Source: Mesocentrotus franciscanus
Taxonomy: Eukaryota; Echinodermata; Echinoidea; Camarodonta; Strongylocentrotidae
NCBI GenBank assembly: GCA_037976565.1
Contig: CP137666.1
Location: forward strand, 1,889,495-1,953,494
Length of the DNA: 64,000 bases
Direction of reading: 5' to 3'
Shown in pieces: positions 44,650 through 58,400 of this stretch (positions are counted from its first letter, which is position 1; the number at the start of each line of letters is the position of its first letter). The translations under genes were made by a program, and so were the position numbers. A model generated the notes under the pieces. It made no database searches. It was not told the origin of the DNA and was given only the letters and a program-made list of their open reading frames with translations.

Positions 44650-45431
44650 TAACTCCGGGAAGCTCCAACACCGGCGCCGCAGGCGTCGGAGCTTCGGTAA
44701 CACTGTAGTGGGGGCTTCTAAAACAGCCGATGGGGCAACATTACTGTTAAATCTGCAATAGTAGTACTTACAATTTTTACATCATAGGGTGCACGAATCC
44801 TCAGGGCATAACAATGATCACTTGAATTCATAATTTGAAGAAATCTTCGATGGGAAAAAAAGGGTTATTCAAAGCCCTACACAAACGATTCTTCCATGTC
44901 GCAACGTCGATTCAAAATGGCGAAGAGACAGTACGCATGCGCGGCAGAGCCGCAGAAAGTATGAATATTCATGCTATCGAGCGCCGATCGCTCGAAATCG
45001 CTGAATATGCACGAGGTTGAGAAGGGCCGAGGACCTGGGTTTACATTCACCGCTCTGTTTGTTCGAGTCGTGCATATTCAGCGATTTCGAGCGATCGGCG
45101 CTCGATAGCATGAATATTCATACTTTCTGCGGCTCTGCCGCGCATGCGTACTGTCTCTTCGCCATTTTGAATCGACGTTGCGACATGGAAGAATCGTTTG
45201 TGTAGGGCTTTGAATAACCCTTTTTTCCCATCGAAGATTTCTTCAAATTATGAATTCAAGTGATCATTGTTATGCCCTGAGGATTCGTGCACCCTATGAT
45301 GTAAAAATTGTAAGTACTACTATTGCAGATTTAACAGTAATGTTGCCCCATCGGCTGTTTTAGAAGCCCCCACTACAGTGTTACCGAAGCTCCGACGCCT
45401 GCGGCGCCGGTGTTGGAGCTTCCCGGAGTTA
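44650..45431. mobile_element. Foldback element with 364-bp arms and 9-bp target duplication (Mutator-like)
   Basis: Arms 44651-45014 and 45068-45430 are almost identical inverted copies around a 53-bp spacer. The ends are TAACTCCGGGAAG and CTTCCCGGAGTTA. The 9-bp duplication TATTCGTAT flanks it at 44641-44649 and 45432-45440. Long terminal repeats plus 9-bp duplications are the Mutator-like pattern. It has no coding capacity. High arm identity suggests recent insertion or arm gene conversion. Confidence 0.88.
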
Positions 45432-45499
45432 TATTCGTATAAGAGTAGGGGGGAAACCCCGGTGTAGTGGTCCACCTGCACCTGCACACACCCCAGTAT

Positions 45500-46270
45500 A
45501 GTACGATAATACTCTGTAAAGATGTATGTACTCAAAATGGAAGAAGAGAAGAAGACACTAAAATTAACACATTCACTAGCTGATCATCTATGATCTAATT
45601 CTAAATTCAAAACAAACAAAGCAAAGTGCAACTGCAACTTGCAAGTTTAATGTCATAAAAAGTAATAAAACGAAATTGAAATTAAAACGAAATTGAAATT
45701 ACTTTTTATCTGCTGGCAATCGCTGGACTGTAAAATGTTGTTATTCTATGATATGACTGTGTTCGTTCTATCTCTGGTCCGTTTCTGCTCTCGAGTCGAG
45801 TGTTTGCTTCCGGGTAGACTCTGGCGACGCGATAGCGTGGATCGTATAGTAGTACCAAAGAGTTATCACTCTTTGGTAGTACAGTGGCTTGCCATAGCTA
45901 GGGGCTTGCATTTCCTGATGCAGCTTGCATGCTTCGCAACACACGTGGTTGGGATGGAGGAACCGGTACCGGTACATCCCATTGTGTTGTAGGGGTGTCA
46001 GTATCAATTCACTAAGCGTGTTTATTATATCGATTGATTGGTGTCTAAAACCATTTCTATTTTCAAATATGCAATATTTTAATCATCATTAAAATAATTG
46101 AAAATCATAAAAGCTATAAATTCACAGAGGAAATGTATCATTCAGAAAAGTGTAAACAAACATACCTTTAGAATTGCGCAATATACAAAATGGGTGCTTC
46201 CATCTAAACATAGTATTTCGCAATAGATCCAAATTCAAGCAAAAATTGTTAAATGACATTCATTATCAAC
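45500..46270. other. Spacer and probable 5' region of DHX30
   Basis: Between the SINE and the DHX30 start codon. No repeat or promoter motif stands out apart from a short hairpin around AAAGAGTTATCACTCTTTGG (about 45858-45877). Confidence 0.35.
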
Positions 46271-46430
46271 ATGGCCTGTACTCCATTGAGACTGAGAGTA
46301 CTCTCATGTCCAGTTTGGGCGAAAAAATGGAGGATTTTGCAGCCGAGCTTGTGTAATAATTTGGCAATTTTTCCTATTCGAAACGCTTCAAAGAGCTCTC
46401 GCAGATCTCAGAAGAAGAGTAAGAATTCAG
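46271..46430 (+). CDS. DHX30: DHX30 exon 1: probable mitochondrial presequence
   Basis: The ATG sits in ATCAACATGGC. The 53 codons contain many Arg/Lys/Ser/Leu residues and no Asp or Glu ([16 protein letters not shown]... [14 protein letters not shown]), as in a matrix targeting sequence. The donor GTAAGG at 46431 leaves phase 1, which fits the acceptor at 50463-50464 to restore Gly. The assignment of this exon to DHX30 rests on phase, spacing and the expected presequence, not on homology. Confidence 0.7.
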
Positions 46431-49400
46431 GTAAGGATTAAGTCATTAACGATGGGATTGACATGTACAGACTACAGGCAGCATGTCGTGGTCATTATTT
46501 GAGAATGTGATCAGACTAATTCGACAGCTAACTACAAAAATCGAGAAATTTAGATCTGTAATTTGTTAGTAAAGTAGGCCTAGGCCAATATAATTGAATC
46601 ACACGATAAACAAGTTAAAGATAAAGAAGAGTTCTGGTCATGCGATTGCATTGTGAAAGAAACGTTGTGGAATCAATCAGAAAAGGTTGATCATCTACTA
46701 GACCGAAAATTTCTGTCTCTTTCGATTTCGTTCGTTAGCCTCTGAATCTGATTTGGGTAGGGTCGGCTCCACCACCGAGTTTGCACAGGAGCGCCTATGG
46801 TCGGCTTCTGTCTCTAAAGAGAGGAGCTGACCCTACCCAAATCAGAGGCTAACGAACGAAAGAGACAGAAGTCAGAAATTTTCGGTCTAATCATCTACTA
46901 GGCAGAAATAACCGTCTGGTATGGGTCATTCTTTAATAAAACTGACATTTGTTGACATTCCCCATACACAGACGGTACCCCGTACGCCTCGCACCACGGG
47001 GAGAGATTGAGCCGATTGTGGCCGCTTTGGTCCCAAAAACTTTCTCCCACGATTTTCTTTATTTAGATCTAATTTTCTGATTTATAAATCAGATACAAAA
47101 ATACTATGTCTATTTTTCTCCTATGTACAGTTATCAATTTTTTTATGACTTATTTCTAAATGCGAAATTTACAGACTTACGTAGAGTAGAGGAGGGAGTT
47201 TTCGGCCACTTAAGGCAAAATCCTATTTTTGGACTCTTTACTTCCTATTTATTATTTTTTTTGTTCAAATCATGAAGCCAATACTATTATTATTCAAACA
47301 AAAAAAGAATCCCAGAAAAAAATCATGAATTGCCATGGCAATATTGATTTTCATTTTCACTGTTTCGGCGGTAGTTTTCGGCCTAGCGAGGCAGTTTTCG
47401 GCCGCATGTACAAAGTCAATAGGGAGCGCGCCGTCGTTCGCCCGCTGATCTATTGCGCGTGCGGCCAGAGCACGTAATCCCTGCATGGCGAAAACTACAC
47501 CTGCGGGTGCCGTGATCAGAAATTGGAATCTAAACTATACATAGATACGGCGCTATAGTATCCGACTGATAGGATAACATACATGTGGTGAGAAACATTT
47601 GAGCTTGCGATGATCAAAAAATCTGACTCTAAATCTGAAAAATACTTGAAATACAGCTCATTTTATGGGACCCACTTTCCTTACAGACACGCGTAAGATA
47701 TTCCATTTTTCAGATTCGGGTAGCGGGACCGCCGATTACATCGCTAAAATGTGATATTTAAGGATACATTTTCCATTGCAAATGTGGTTCTCCAGTGACT
47801 CTGCCATGTTATTGTATGTGTGTAATATGTGATATGCTGTTATGCAATGTATTTTAAAGGATTTTAACATGCATCCGACGGACCGGCCGAAAACTGCCTC
47901 CGGCCGAAAACTGCCTCCTCTACTCTATATGAGTTATCCAATTTTTATCTCAGAATCAAGGAAACGGTACGTTCATGCATTCGGACTGGTAATCTATGAC
48001 ATGACCCGCCCGATATATTTCCGTGTCAACCGACCAAAACAAGCCCAATGGCCAATCAGAGCACGTGTTTGATATTGGGCTTATGAATATTCAAACATCA
48101 CCGGCTCAAGCCGGGCTGACTCATACGTAGCTATTGGATGTTCGAAAAGAAAAAATGAATATTCATCAACTTAAACCAAGATGGCTGACAACAAATCTTG
48201 TTGACTACAAGACTTTCTCGGATTAATCATTAATATAGGATCTAAATGAGCAAGCTATCGTAAGTCAAAGTAGATATTTCTGTGTTATTTTTAATTTTTA
48301 ATAAAATTCAGTGTAAAATTGCAGCCAAAGTGGATATATGAAGACGTAAAGAGTGAAAAACTTGTTGCATATCTCATTCATCGCGGTCCGGCCGAACTGA
48401 ACCATTCGTTCCCCACACTACTCCATTGACGTACTTCAGTCTATGTATAGAGGCGGTCAGAGGAGCCAGATGCAATCTCAGCGGAACAACCGTCGATATC
48501 AGAGACTGAAGCTTTCGGTCTAATCTACTAGCTACTCTAGCATATATTAAAGTATTGGTGTGTACTGCAAGGTTCTGGAATCATCAAAATGATAAGAAAT
48601 TTGGCCCAGTTTGTAAAGTTACAAGCACTGTACACAGAAAGATGTATATGGGACTATGCGACACGTGCGCGATATCTATTTGGTCCCAATAGACATAATT
48701 TACCAAATATATCAATTAGTAGGCGGTTTCCCGGCAAAATTTGTGTCATCTCGTATTAGTCAAAACATATTCTTTCACATGATTGGTAATGAGAGCTTCC
48801 ATTTCATTTTTTGAGAGGGGGGCGTTTCCAAAACTGGTTTATACCTTAAAATCTCCAAACAGTGAACATTATACAATTCTAAAGATTGATCTGGGAGGTT
48901 TAATGGTTTATACATTCATTAAATTTAAAATCAATTTGATCGAGACTTTTCATCAGACAGTGCATGTCGGATTAAACATTTTATCATCATTAAATATTAA
49001 AGTTAATATTATTTAATAATAACTTTTAGTTTTAACATGCTTATCTTCAATTTAGTAATTGATGAAACACACATCGACACATGGAAATTTGGTAATGACG
49101 TTTCATACCTTCAGCAGGAGGCCTAATTTAATATAGGGATTATTACTAATTAAGAAGAATCTAGATCTTTGTTTCAGATGAAAATGGTTAATAAATATAT
49201 AATAATAATGCCTGTTTTCGTAAGGAACGTGCCATACAGCTACAGAGTACAGTGATACAGTGTACAGGAATACACCCGACGATGGACTGTAGCGAAGAAG
49301 AAGAAGAAGAAGAAGATATACTTATCCAGAATGCCACAGTTAAATTGCAATCTTATTATTACAATGTATATTCTAATTTCTGTTTTAGGTTCATCGGTTG

Positions 49401-52400
49401 TTGCATGCTTGTGGTTTGTAGTTCATACCCATAGTCTGATAGATCTACTTATTTTACAGTCTCTCAGCATTTATCAGTTTTTAAGACTTAACCCTATTCT
49501 AACTGGGCTATTTCAGACCAGGTTTTTACTGGGGGGCGATTTGACCCCCTAAGATCTCGGCGTGAAACGCCGATCGCCGTGAAAATTTGCATGCATGTCA
49601 AGTGAAGTGTATAGAATACTATGGTAATTTCAATTTTTTGAAAAATTCATTGCATATTCATGGTAATTTATGCAAATAAGGTCATAAAATTCACATTTTT
49701 ACCCATAAATCATATATTCTTCATATTTAAGCATTCTTTTTCACTACATATATTCGTTAGACCATTTGGAATAATAATACGACAACAAAATTTGGAAGAG
49801 CCAGGTTATTCCTTATGTTATCTCTTGTTTTGATAAATTCTCATGTATTTCATTGTTTTTTTAACTTATATATTTTATTGTTTTTGTTGTTTTATTTCAT
49901 TTCTAACTACAATTCAACTATTTTGACCCCAAAACAAACACCTAAACTTTAAACAAGACCAAATAACCAATGTTTTATCTCTTTTTAGGAAAAATGATAT
50001 TTCCATATGTTTTGTACACAAATCACAAAAATGAGCGATTTTCGGGCTGACATGCAAAGACAAAAGGTCACGTGACTTTGTAACAATACGTCCGATTTTC
50101 AAAAAAAATTGTTTTAAAGATGCGTAAGACTCGAAAAAAAATAGTCATGAAAGGAAAACTTTATATCTGCCGCGGTTCCGGAGTAGTCGCTAAATTACTA
50201 CAGTGGGGGTCAAATTGACCCCCAGTTTCATAGGGTTAAGTTAATCTATTGTCTGCGATTCATTTTTTTGTATAAATCTTTTGATTGTTCTACTGGTAAT
50301 TTTGTTTCTTTTCTCTTTTTATTTCTTCTTCTTCTTTCTTGTTCCACTAAGTTTGTCTAATCTTGGTAAATGGGATCCATAGCTCTTTGAAGATTGCTAG
50401 ATGCAGAGGAAGAAGAAGTTAATTTACATGTACTTTCTGTATTTTGTTATAAAAGGTATTACAGGGATCAGTGAAGAACACCAGCTTCTGCTGAAAAGGT
50501 TCCCCAACCCAAAGGGAATCCTCAACAATGTAATCCTCAGCAGTGCTAAATGCAGTTCTATCCAGGATGTGCTCACGTACAAGACAGAGGATATACCTGG
50601 AGCAAAGAAGGGTGCTCCGGTTCTAAAGAAAAGCATCTTGGCTCTCAACTGGCCGGAGGAGATGGAGCTGGAAGGGTTAGGCAGAAAAAAAAGGGATGCA
50701 GAGCTTGTAGCAGCAGCACTGGCTTGTGCTAGATTAAAGGTACTAATTGGGACGATTCCATACAAGTTTTTACAACGTGTATGATAGTAATATTGGTGTA
50801 TGACTGTTTCCATTTAATTCATCAAAGAAATGAAAAATTTCTTGACATGATCACAGAATGTTAGTGAGACCAGAAAGAACCATTATTCTGTTGTCATACC
50901 ACAAGATTTTTTTTAATTACCGGTAATGAAATAAATGGATAAAAGACACATGCCGTACTGGACTTACTACATGGAATCACCCTATTGGTTACTTTGTAGC
51001 TGAATGTTGTATTAATCTAGGTTCTTTTGGCATTGTAATTGACATTTAGCCATGAATCATGTGTTCCTCAGCATTTTAGAAATAGTATACTTTCTATTAA
51101 GTGTATATAGCTTACATCTTGTTTGCTCTCCATCGCATTTACTCACCAATTTTGATATCCCAAATTCCCAATAGACCATTTTCATAATGTATTCAAATTT
51201 ACTGCAAAAATCTTTGTTAAGTGCCTTGTTACAAATTATTTCATTCACCTGTTACAAATAATAGTATTTAAATAGTCAGAATGCAAATTGCATACATTAA
51301 TTGTTGCTACCTAGGACAAACGCTGTGGCTTTTCCTACCTAGCAACATGTAATTTGCATTCTGACTATTGAAAATTTGAAATACAATTATTCATAATAGG
51401 TGAATGAAATAATTTGTAACCATGCACTTAACAAAGATTTGTGCATTAAATTTTTTTATAGAATTATGAAAATGGCTTATTACAGTTTCTTTTTTAGTTT
51501 TGTGAGGTGTTTTTCATCATCTGGAAAAATAAGAAATCAAAAGATATCACAGTTCCCAAACTGAGCTTGCTTTTAGTCGTACAGTACGCCCCTCTATGAG
51601 CCTGTTTATCCAGCATACAGGAGTAGATCTGGATACGTTATGGGTATTGAAAGTATGCTTGTCTGCATTTTATACCGGTAGTCAATCTATGGTCCTGCTT
51701 GACTTATTCCATAGCTCTTAGTCTACATCATTTGTTTGATTGTTTTTCTTCGACAGGAGCTTGGTCTGATGGATGATAACAACAACCCTTTGCTTCCTGA
51801 CGTGGTTTATAAGACAGAAGACCGACGTATCTTCTTAAGGAAACAGAATCAACCAGATATCATTGAGACTGATGAAGAAGTAAACAAGGAGCTGTCAAGT
51901 TTCTTGAAAAATCTGCAGGTGAATGTTACAGCTAGCTATACTGTGTAGAAGCCATTGATTAAAGGGGAAGTCCACTGCAAAAATACCTTACGTTCAATAA
52001 AAGCAGAAAAATCAGACAAACCAATCAAAAAAAGTTTGAGCAAAATCGGATAACTAATAAGAAAGTTATATATTTTTGAAAAAGTATGTAAAACTATGGA
52101 ACAATGAGAATCACAACACAAATTGCCAAGATGGTTATCAGTTTGTGACGTCATGTCCTCACAACTTATCAATTGCTTTATATAGTTTAATCCCATTAAT
52201 TTCCTTTTATCCCCAAAACTTGATTTCCCCATGCCTTTGCCCAGGTTATATGATTTGTATCATATTGCGTGCATGACATTTCCCAAAATTTTTTATGAAT
52301 TTTGAAGAATTGATACTATTTTCTGAATATTGTATTTCATAATTATTGATTTTTATATAAATAGTTTATCAAAATTCAATTTTTCATGATTTAACTGGAC

Positions 52401-55400
52401 AAAATTACTCTTTATTTGTGCATCCACACAAAAACATATTACTAACAATCTAACTTGGATGCTGGTGTGAAGAAATAAGATTCTTAGGGTGAAAATAGGA
52501 AATTTATATTATCAATATAAAGAAAATAATTAGTGGATAGTGAGGACCATACGTCACAGACTCATGAGTGAGTTGCCAATTTGTGTAGTGATTTTCAAAG
52601 TTTTTCATGTCATTAAAAATTCATAACTTTCTTATTAGTTATCCGATTTTACTCAAACTTTTTTTGATTGGTTTGTCTGATTTTTCTGGTTCTATTGAAA
52701 GTAAGTTATTTTTGGAGTGGACTTGGGCTTTAACTTGATTATCCATGCTGCACAATACTAGAGATATGGCCTGCAAACAGATGAAGACCTGCTTGACTGT
52801 GCTAGTTGTGCTGATGTGGTTTATGAAAGAGCTGCCAACAAGTGCTCAAATCAGCAATTCGATTTCAGATTTTGCCAGTATCTTGTTTCAGTTAACTCTT
52901 ATAGGAAGATTGTGTGAGTCATTTATTTTGCAGTACATATACAAGTTTGTATATCTATAGAACCTTTTATATCATTTAGCTTTAGTTATTATGTGCGATT
53001 TTGCTCTTAATTATGAATCCAACTTATGGTTGCTTCATTTGAACTTTGTGGAATTTTAAGATATTGAATTAGTAATAGACACTCACTAACTCTTGGTTAG
53101 TGAAGATCTTTCAATGGACAGTGCTGACAATTTTAGCAAATAAAATGAAAGTTAACTGGCACCCTTGGTAGTATTTCTCATTGTTATGATGACTTTATGC
53201 AGACCAGAAAGTGAAAAGTCTCAGGATTTTTTAATTTTCAGGACCAAAAATCCAAGAATTCTGAGGATAATAACCAAGTACAAGAAGATCATTCATTCTA
53301 CTCAATGCTGATGTCGGAGGAGGAAACACCAGAGAAGGTCACGGATATCTTCTCTGACAAACCTTACCAGCATCTTTCCAGAGCCAAGCGTGATATACGG
53401 AATGGTGTACTACTTCAGAGGCTCATCAACCAAAAAGGCAACCCTGCTATTGCTGACATACAGAAGAAAGTGCGGACACTGCCAATCTTAGATAAGAGGT
53501 GATATGATGTTGTTAAGCTGTTCTAATTTGAATGTAGTTGTGTGTATTTGTAATCCCTGAATTTGTGTCAATATTTGAAGTAGACTAACTTGCGATGACT
53601 TCCCACAACCAAGTTTGTGGAATACCGCAGGAATCAACACTAATAGACACCTGGGGCACTTGAGTACCAAAAATCTTAAAGGGATAGTTGAGTTTAGTTG
53701 CAGAGGGCACTACACAAAATATTTTCTATGTGAGATAATGAAAATCTGAGTGTCAAATTTGAAAGAATATACAATTTAAATGACAAAATCATCTTTGTTT
53801 GATCAAAATCGGTTCAGAGATGGCTGAAATATCCATAAATATAACCATTTCTAATATTTGTGGTGCCCCACAAATATTCGGTAATTTTGAACCAGCCGTT
53901 GAAAAACGAGATAGCGCCCTATACGTTTTATTCCAGCCAATGCCAATATTGGCTTTTTCGTGTTGGTTATAATACGCACAACCAGCCGGCCCGTGTATTG
54001 TTATTATTAATTAATTAATTAATTAACGGTCACCATATTTATTTGAAGGTGGAGCTGAATTGGTATGATCGTATTCAATCTAAATTCACAAATTTTTGGG
54101 TCTAAAATTACCTTCATAGCAATTTTAGGCTCTAAAAGGGCACTAGAAATGTCATAAATAAGAATAAGAGCAATGACCATGCACTTTGAAGGCATTTGGG
54201 GTCTCAAACAAGAACTCAACTATCCCTTTAAGTCCAGACCCACAAAATTTAAAAAAATTACAAGGGGCTCATGCTTGTATACCTGAAATTCTTTTATCCA
54301 GGAACCCTAAGAAATACATGTATGTTGGAGTGGAGCTCTGCTTGCAAGTATTCTATGCAAAATTTGATGACTTGATATAGTGTATGGCGCCATATTTCTG
54401 TTTACAAAACATTCAAAATGTTATCTTACTACATGTACTTTAAGATCTCTTTATGACAAGAGATCTCAGCCATTTTCTAAAACTCAGACTCTTTGTCCCA
54501 CCGATGGTGTACAAAGATCTTTGAAAGTTTCTGCTATGATGTTCTTAACAACGGCAGTGTTGATATAACAAATGTATTTTGATCCACATGTTTGTCCTGT
54601 TACAGAGAGGAGATATTGTCTATCATCCATGCAAACCAGGTAGTGGTTCTTTGTGGAGATACTGGTTGTGGAAAGACAACTCAAATGCCACAATTCATCC
54701 TAGACGATTGGATCAGACAAGATATGGGATCACAGTGCAATATAGTCATAACTCAAGTATGTCTTATTGATCAAATTGAAGTTCTTGCAAATCTAGTTCA
54801 CTCTCTTCTCATTCCTTTCTGTGTGAATAGACTGGTGCTTTGAGAAACCACTCATGTTTTGTAGGGAATGTATTTTCTACTTAACTCTACATTTCACTTA
54901 TATTATCTATGAAGATTTGATTTGTTCTGATCTTCTAATAATATGATCAGAAATAAACTTTGCTTGAATTTTTTGTCTAATTTATTTTAATTCTTTTTCT
55001 CGGTTATAGAGGCTGACTAATATTCTAATCTGATTTTTTTTGTCCCCCCCAAAAAACAAAAAAAAATTAAAGTAGTCATGGCTAGTAGAGATCTATATGT
55101 TTTCAAGCTATGCACACTATATTGTGAATGATGTATTGCCAGGAGTAAAAGAATGCAATATTAGAAATACAGATCATTTTATTTTGTTAACCTGTTAACA
55201 TTTGTGTGTCATTCCTTAGCCAAGGAGAATAAGTACAATATCCACAGCAGAGAGGATCGCATTAGAAAGAGGTGAAAAAGTTGGCAAGACAGTTGGTTAC
55301 CAGATCAGACTTCATCGTAGAATGCCAGAGAGTCATGGATGTATGCTCGTCTGTACCACTGGTATCCTACTCAAGAAACTACAACAGAATCCAGATTTGA

Positions 55401-58400
55401 CAGGTAGCAGAATACATATCATAACAGATTTTTATTGTGTTACAGTTACAAAGTGCTTTGCCATTTGGTCACAGAGTATATGGTTGACTTGAACCAAACC
55501 GACTTAGTTGAAAAAAGACCAGCTGAGTATTAAAAAAAAATGATTGAATTGTTACAGAGCAGTAGATGCTATGAGATTTGAGAATTTCCATCTGACCAAA
55601 TACTATTTCAAAACTTTAAAAGTTTAATGCAATGGGGCAAATATTTTGCAGGTATGCTGCCTCCAGGTGATATTGATATTTCTATGCCTCCGCTACAAAG
55701 TAGCCGGAGGCATTATGTTTTCTGGTTGTCCGTACGTTCTGTTCTCGTGATCGCATTATCACAAGAACCGATGGATGGATTACCGCCAAACTTGGGTCAT
55801 GTATGTATCTTGCAGAGCTAATGAACTGATTAGATTTTGGGGTTACGAGGTCAAAGGTCAAAGGTCACAGGGCTCATTATGTATGCAAAAATAGCTCGTG
55901 ATCGCGTTATCTCAAGAACCGATTGATGGATTACCGCCAAACTTGGGTCATGTATGTATTTTGCAGAGCTAATGAATTGATTAGATTTTGGGGTCACGAG
56001 GTCAAAGGTCACAGGGCTCATTATGTATGCAAAAATAGCTCGTGATCGCGTTATCTCAAGAACCGATTGATGGATTACCGCCAAACTTGGGTCATGTATG
56101 TATCTTGCAGAACTACTGAACTGATTAAATTTTGGGGTCACGAGGTCAAAGGTCACAGGGCTCATTATGTATCCTAAAATAGCTAGTGATCGCATTATCA
56201 TTAGAATCAACAGATGGATTACAATCAAACTTGAATTTTAAAAATTGCTTCCATTTTGGTTTGTAAAATTGCTCTATGGCGGAGGCATCATTTTTGACTG
56301 CACGCAGTTGAAGTTCCATCTAGTTTTATTTCTAATACTTGCGGTAAAGAAACAAGTCAAGTTAGTTTTAAGAGGGTAGATTTAATTTTTGATAAACTAA
56401 TTTCTCCATTATTAGTTGTTTCTGCAAGGAAATGAATGTTTCACATTTTTGGTCAGTTTGAGTGGAGACTCCTGAAATTGTCAACATGTCCTGTTTAACT
56501 TCATAGAATCCATCATGTTCTTCATAGTGATCTTCAAGGAAGTTCGCCGTCATTGAAATAGACATGTGCAGACATGCACAGATGTAGATTTACTCTTCCT
56601 CTTCCAATTGAGGGATTCGTTGCATGAGCATTATCACCACCTTCCTGAAAGGATTACATTAGTCAGCAAAAGTTTTGTTTTTCTTCTTGTTGTAGGTATC
56701 AGTCATGTGATAGTCGATGAGGTTCATGAGCGTGATGTCAACACCGACTTCCTTCTTGTCTTGTTAAAGAATGCCCTGGAAAGGAACAAGAATTTCAAGT
56801 TAATCCTAATGAGTGCTTCTATTAACCCAGGATTGTTCTCAAAGTATTTTGACGAGTGAGTAAATCGAATCTGATACAAGATCAGTTAATAAGATTATAC
56901 AGTGCGTCCCAGTAAAGCGAAACCGAGAAGTATCGATGTTTTATCATCACTTAATCACAACTATAATTAATGAATGACACATATTTGTAAAGCTTAGAGT
57001 CTCCTCTTTCATTTGATGCTACTCAAGTGATGCATATTTTACGCATGAGTGATTAAAAGCAATTTGAAGGAAGGAAACCAAAAAGTCATTTGGCGGGCGG
57101 TATCTGAATTTCGAAGAAAAATTCACATTTCTAGAAAGTTCATTTTCTGCCCTTTCATATAACACCTCAATCACGAAAAATGAGCCAGGGATAACAAAGT
57201 TCTGTTTGTTTAAAGTAATGCTTGCATTTCCATAATTTGATTAAACGAAATCGTTTTCAAGGCTGCCTGCCGTAGCAACAAAGAGAGTTATCAAAAGTCT
57301 TCATGCATGGCTGATCGTCAACGAAACCCTTGTCTTCTTTCTGTGTTGTTAGGGCAGGCAGCCAGTGAAAACGTATTTGTTTGATAAAATAAGGGAATGC
57401 AAGCATTACTTTAAACAAACAGAACTTTGTTATTCCTGGCTCATTTTTCCTGCTTCAGGTGTCATATGAAAGGGCAGAAAATGAACTTCCTAGAAATGTA
57501 ATTTTTTCTTCGAAATTCAGATACCGCCCGCCTAATGACTTTTTGGTTTCCTTCCTTCAAATTGCTTTTAATCACTCATGCATGAAATATGCATCACTTG
57601 AGTAGCATCAAATGAAAGAGGAGACTCAGCTTTACAAATATGTGTCATTTATTAATTATAGTTGTGACTAAGTTATGAAAAAACATCGATACTTCTCGGT
57701 TTCGTTTTCTGGGACGCACTGTATGGTAGTCATTGACTGATGTTTTAAGTACTTGCATTCTGAAACAGTTTCAACAGTTGTTGAGATAAGTTGCGGGAAA
57801 AAGTAAAATATCATTAAACAATGATTGAACCCAGTAATGAGTAACGAGAGAAAACAGAGTACTGTTCCAAATTCAATTCTTCCAGATGATTTTGTGTCCT
57901 TGATCCCACAGCAGAGTACATTAGAAGTTGGTGCGAATGACATTGATCTAATTCGTGTAGCCCATGTATATTTAGTCAATATAGCACTTTTTGGTGTGTT
58001 TTCCATGCAGGATATGATGTGACAATGTCTCCATATGTTCACCTTTCTGTTATGTTTAGCTGCCCTATGATCAATGTGCCTGGATTCATGTATCCTGTCA
58101 AGGAATACTTCCTTCCTGAAACAGTAGCAGACCTGGGTATCAATCCAAACAAACACAAGAGTCCACTCTTTGAGACGGAGAACAAGACTAAAGGAAAGGA
58201 ACAATCGAAGAAGAGCAAAAAGAATCAGAAAGCACCACCAACCAATGTTGATCTTGTGGTAGAGGTCATCAAAGCCATTGACAAGAAAAAACCAGCAGTG
58301 AGTTGCTATGCTTTTTTTAAATTGCTATACCTTAGAAGTAATGTCCACGGTACAGCCAGTGCCCTGTCTCCGCCTACATGTGCAAGCTGACCCTGATAGG

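Noticed and set aside
46174..46356. Alternative frame with MRNIQNGCF start overlapping DHX30 exon 1
   Set aside because: It ends at a stop before any donor. The frame from 46271 has the presequence-like composition and a phase-compatible donor.
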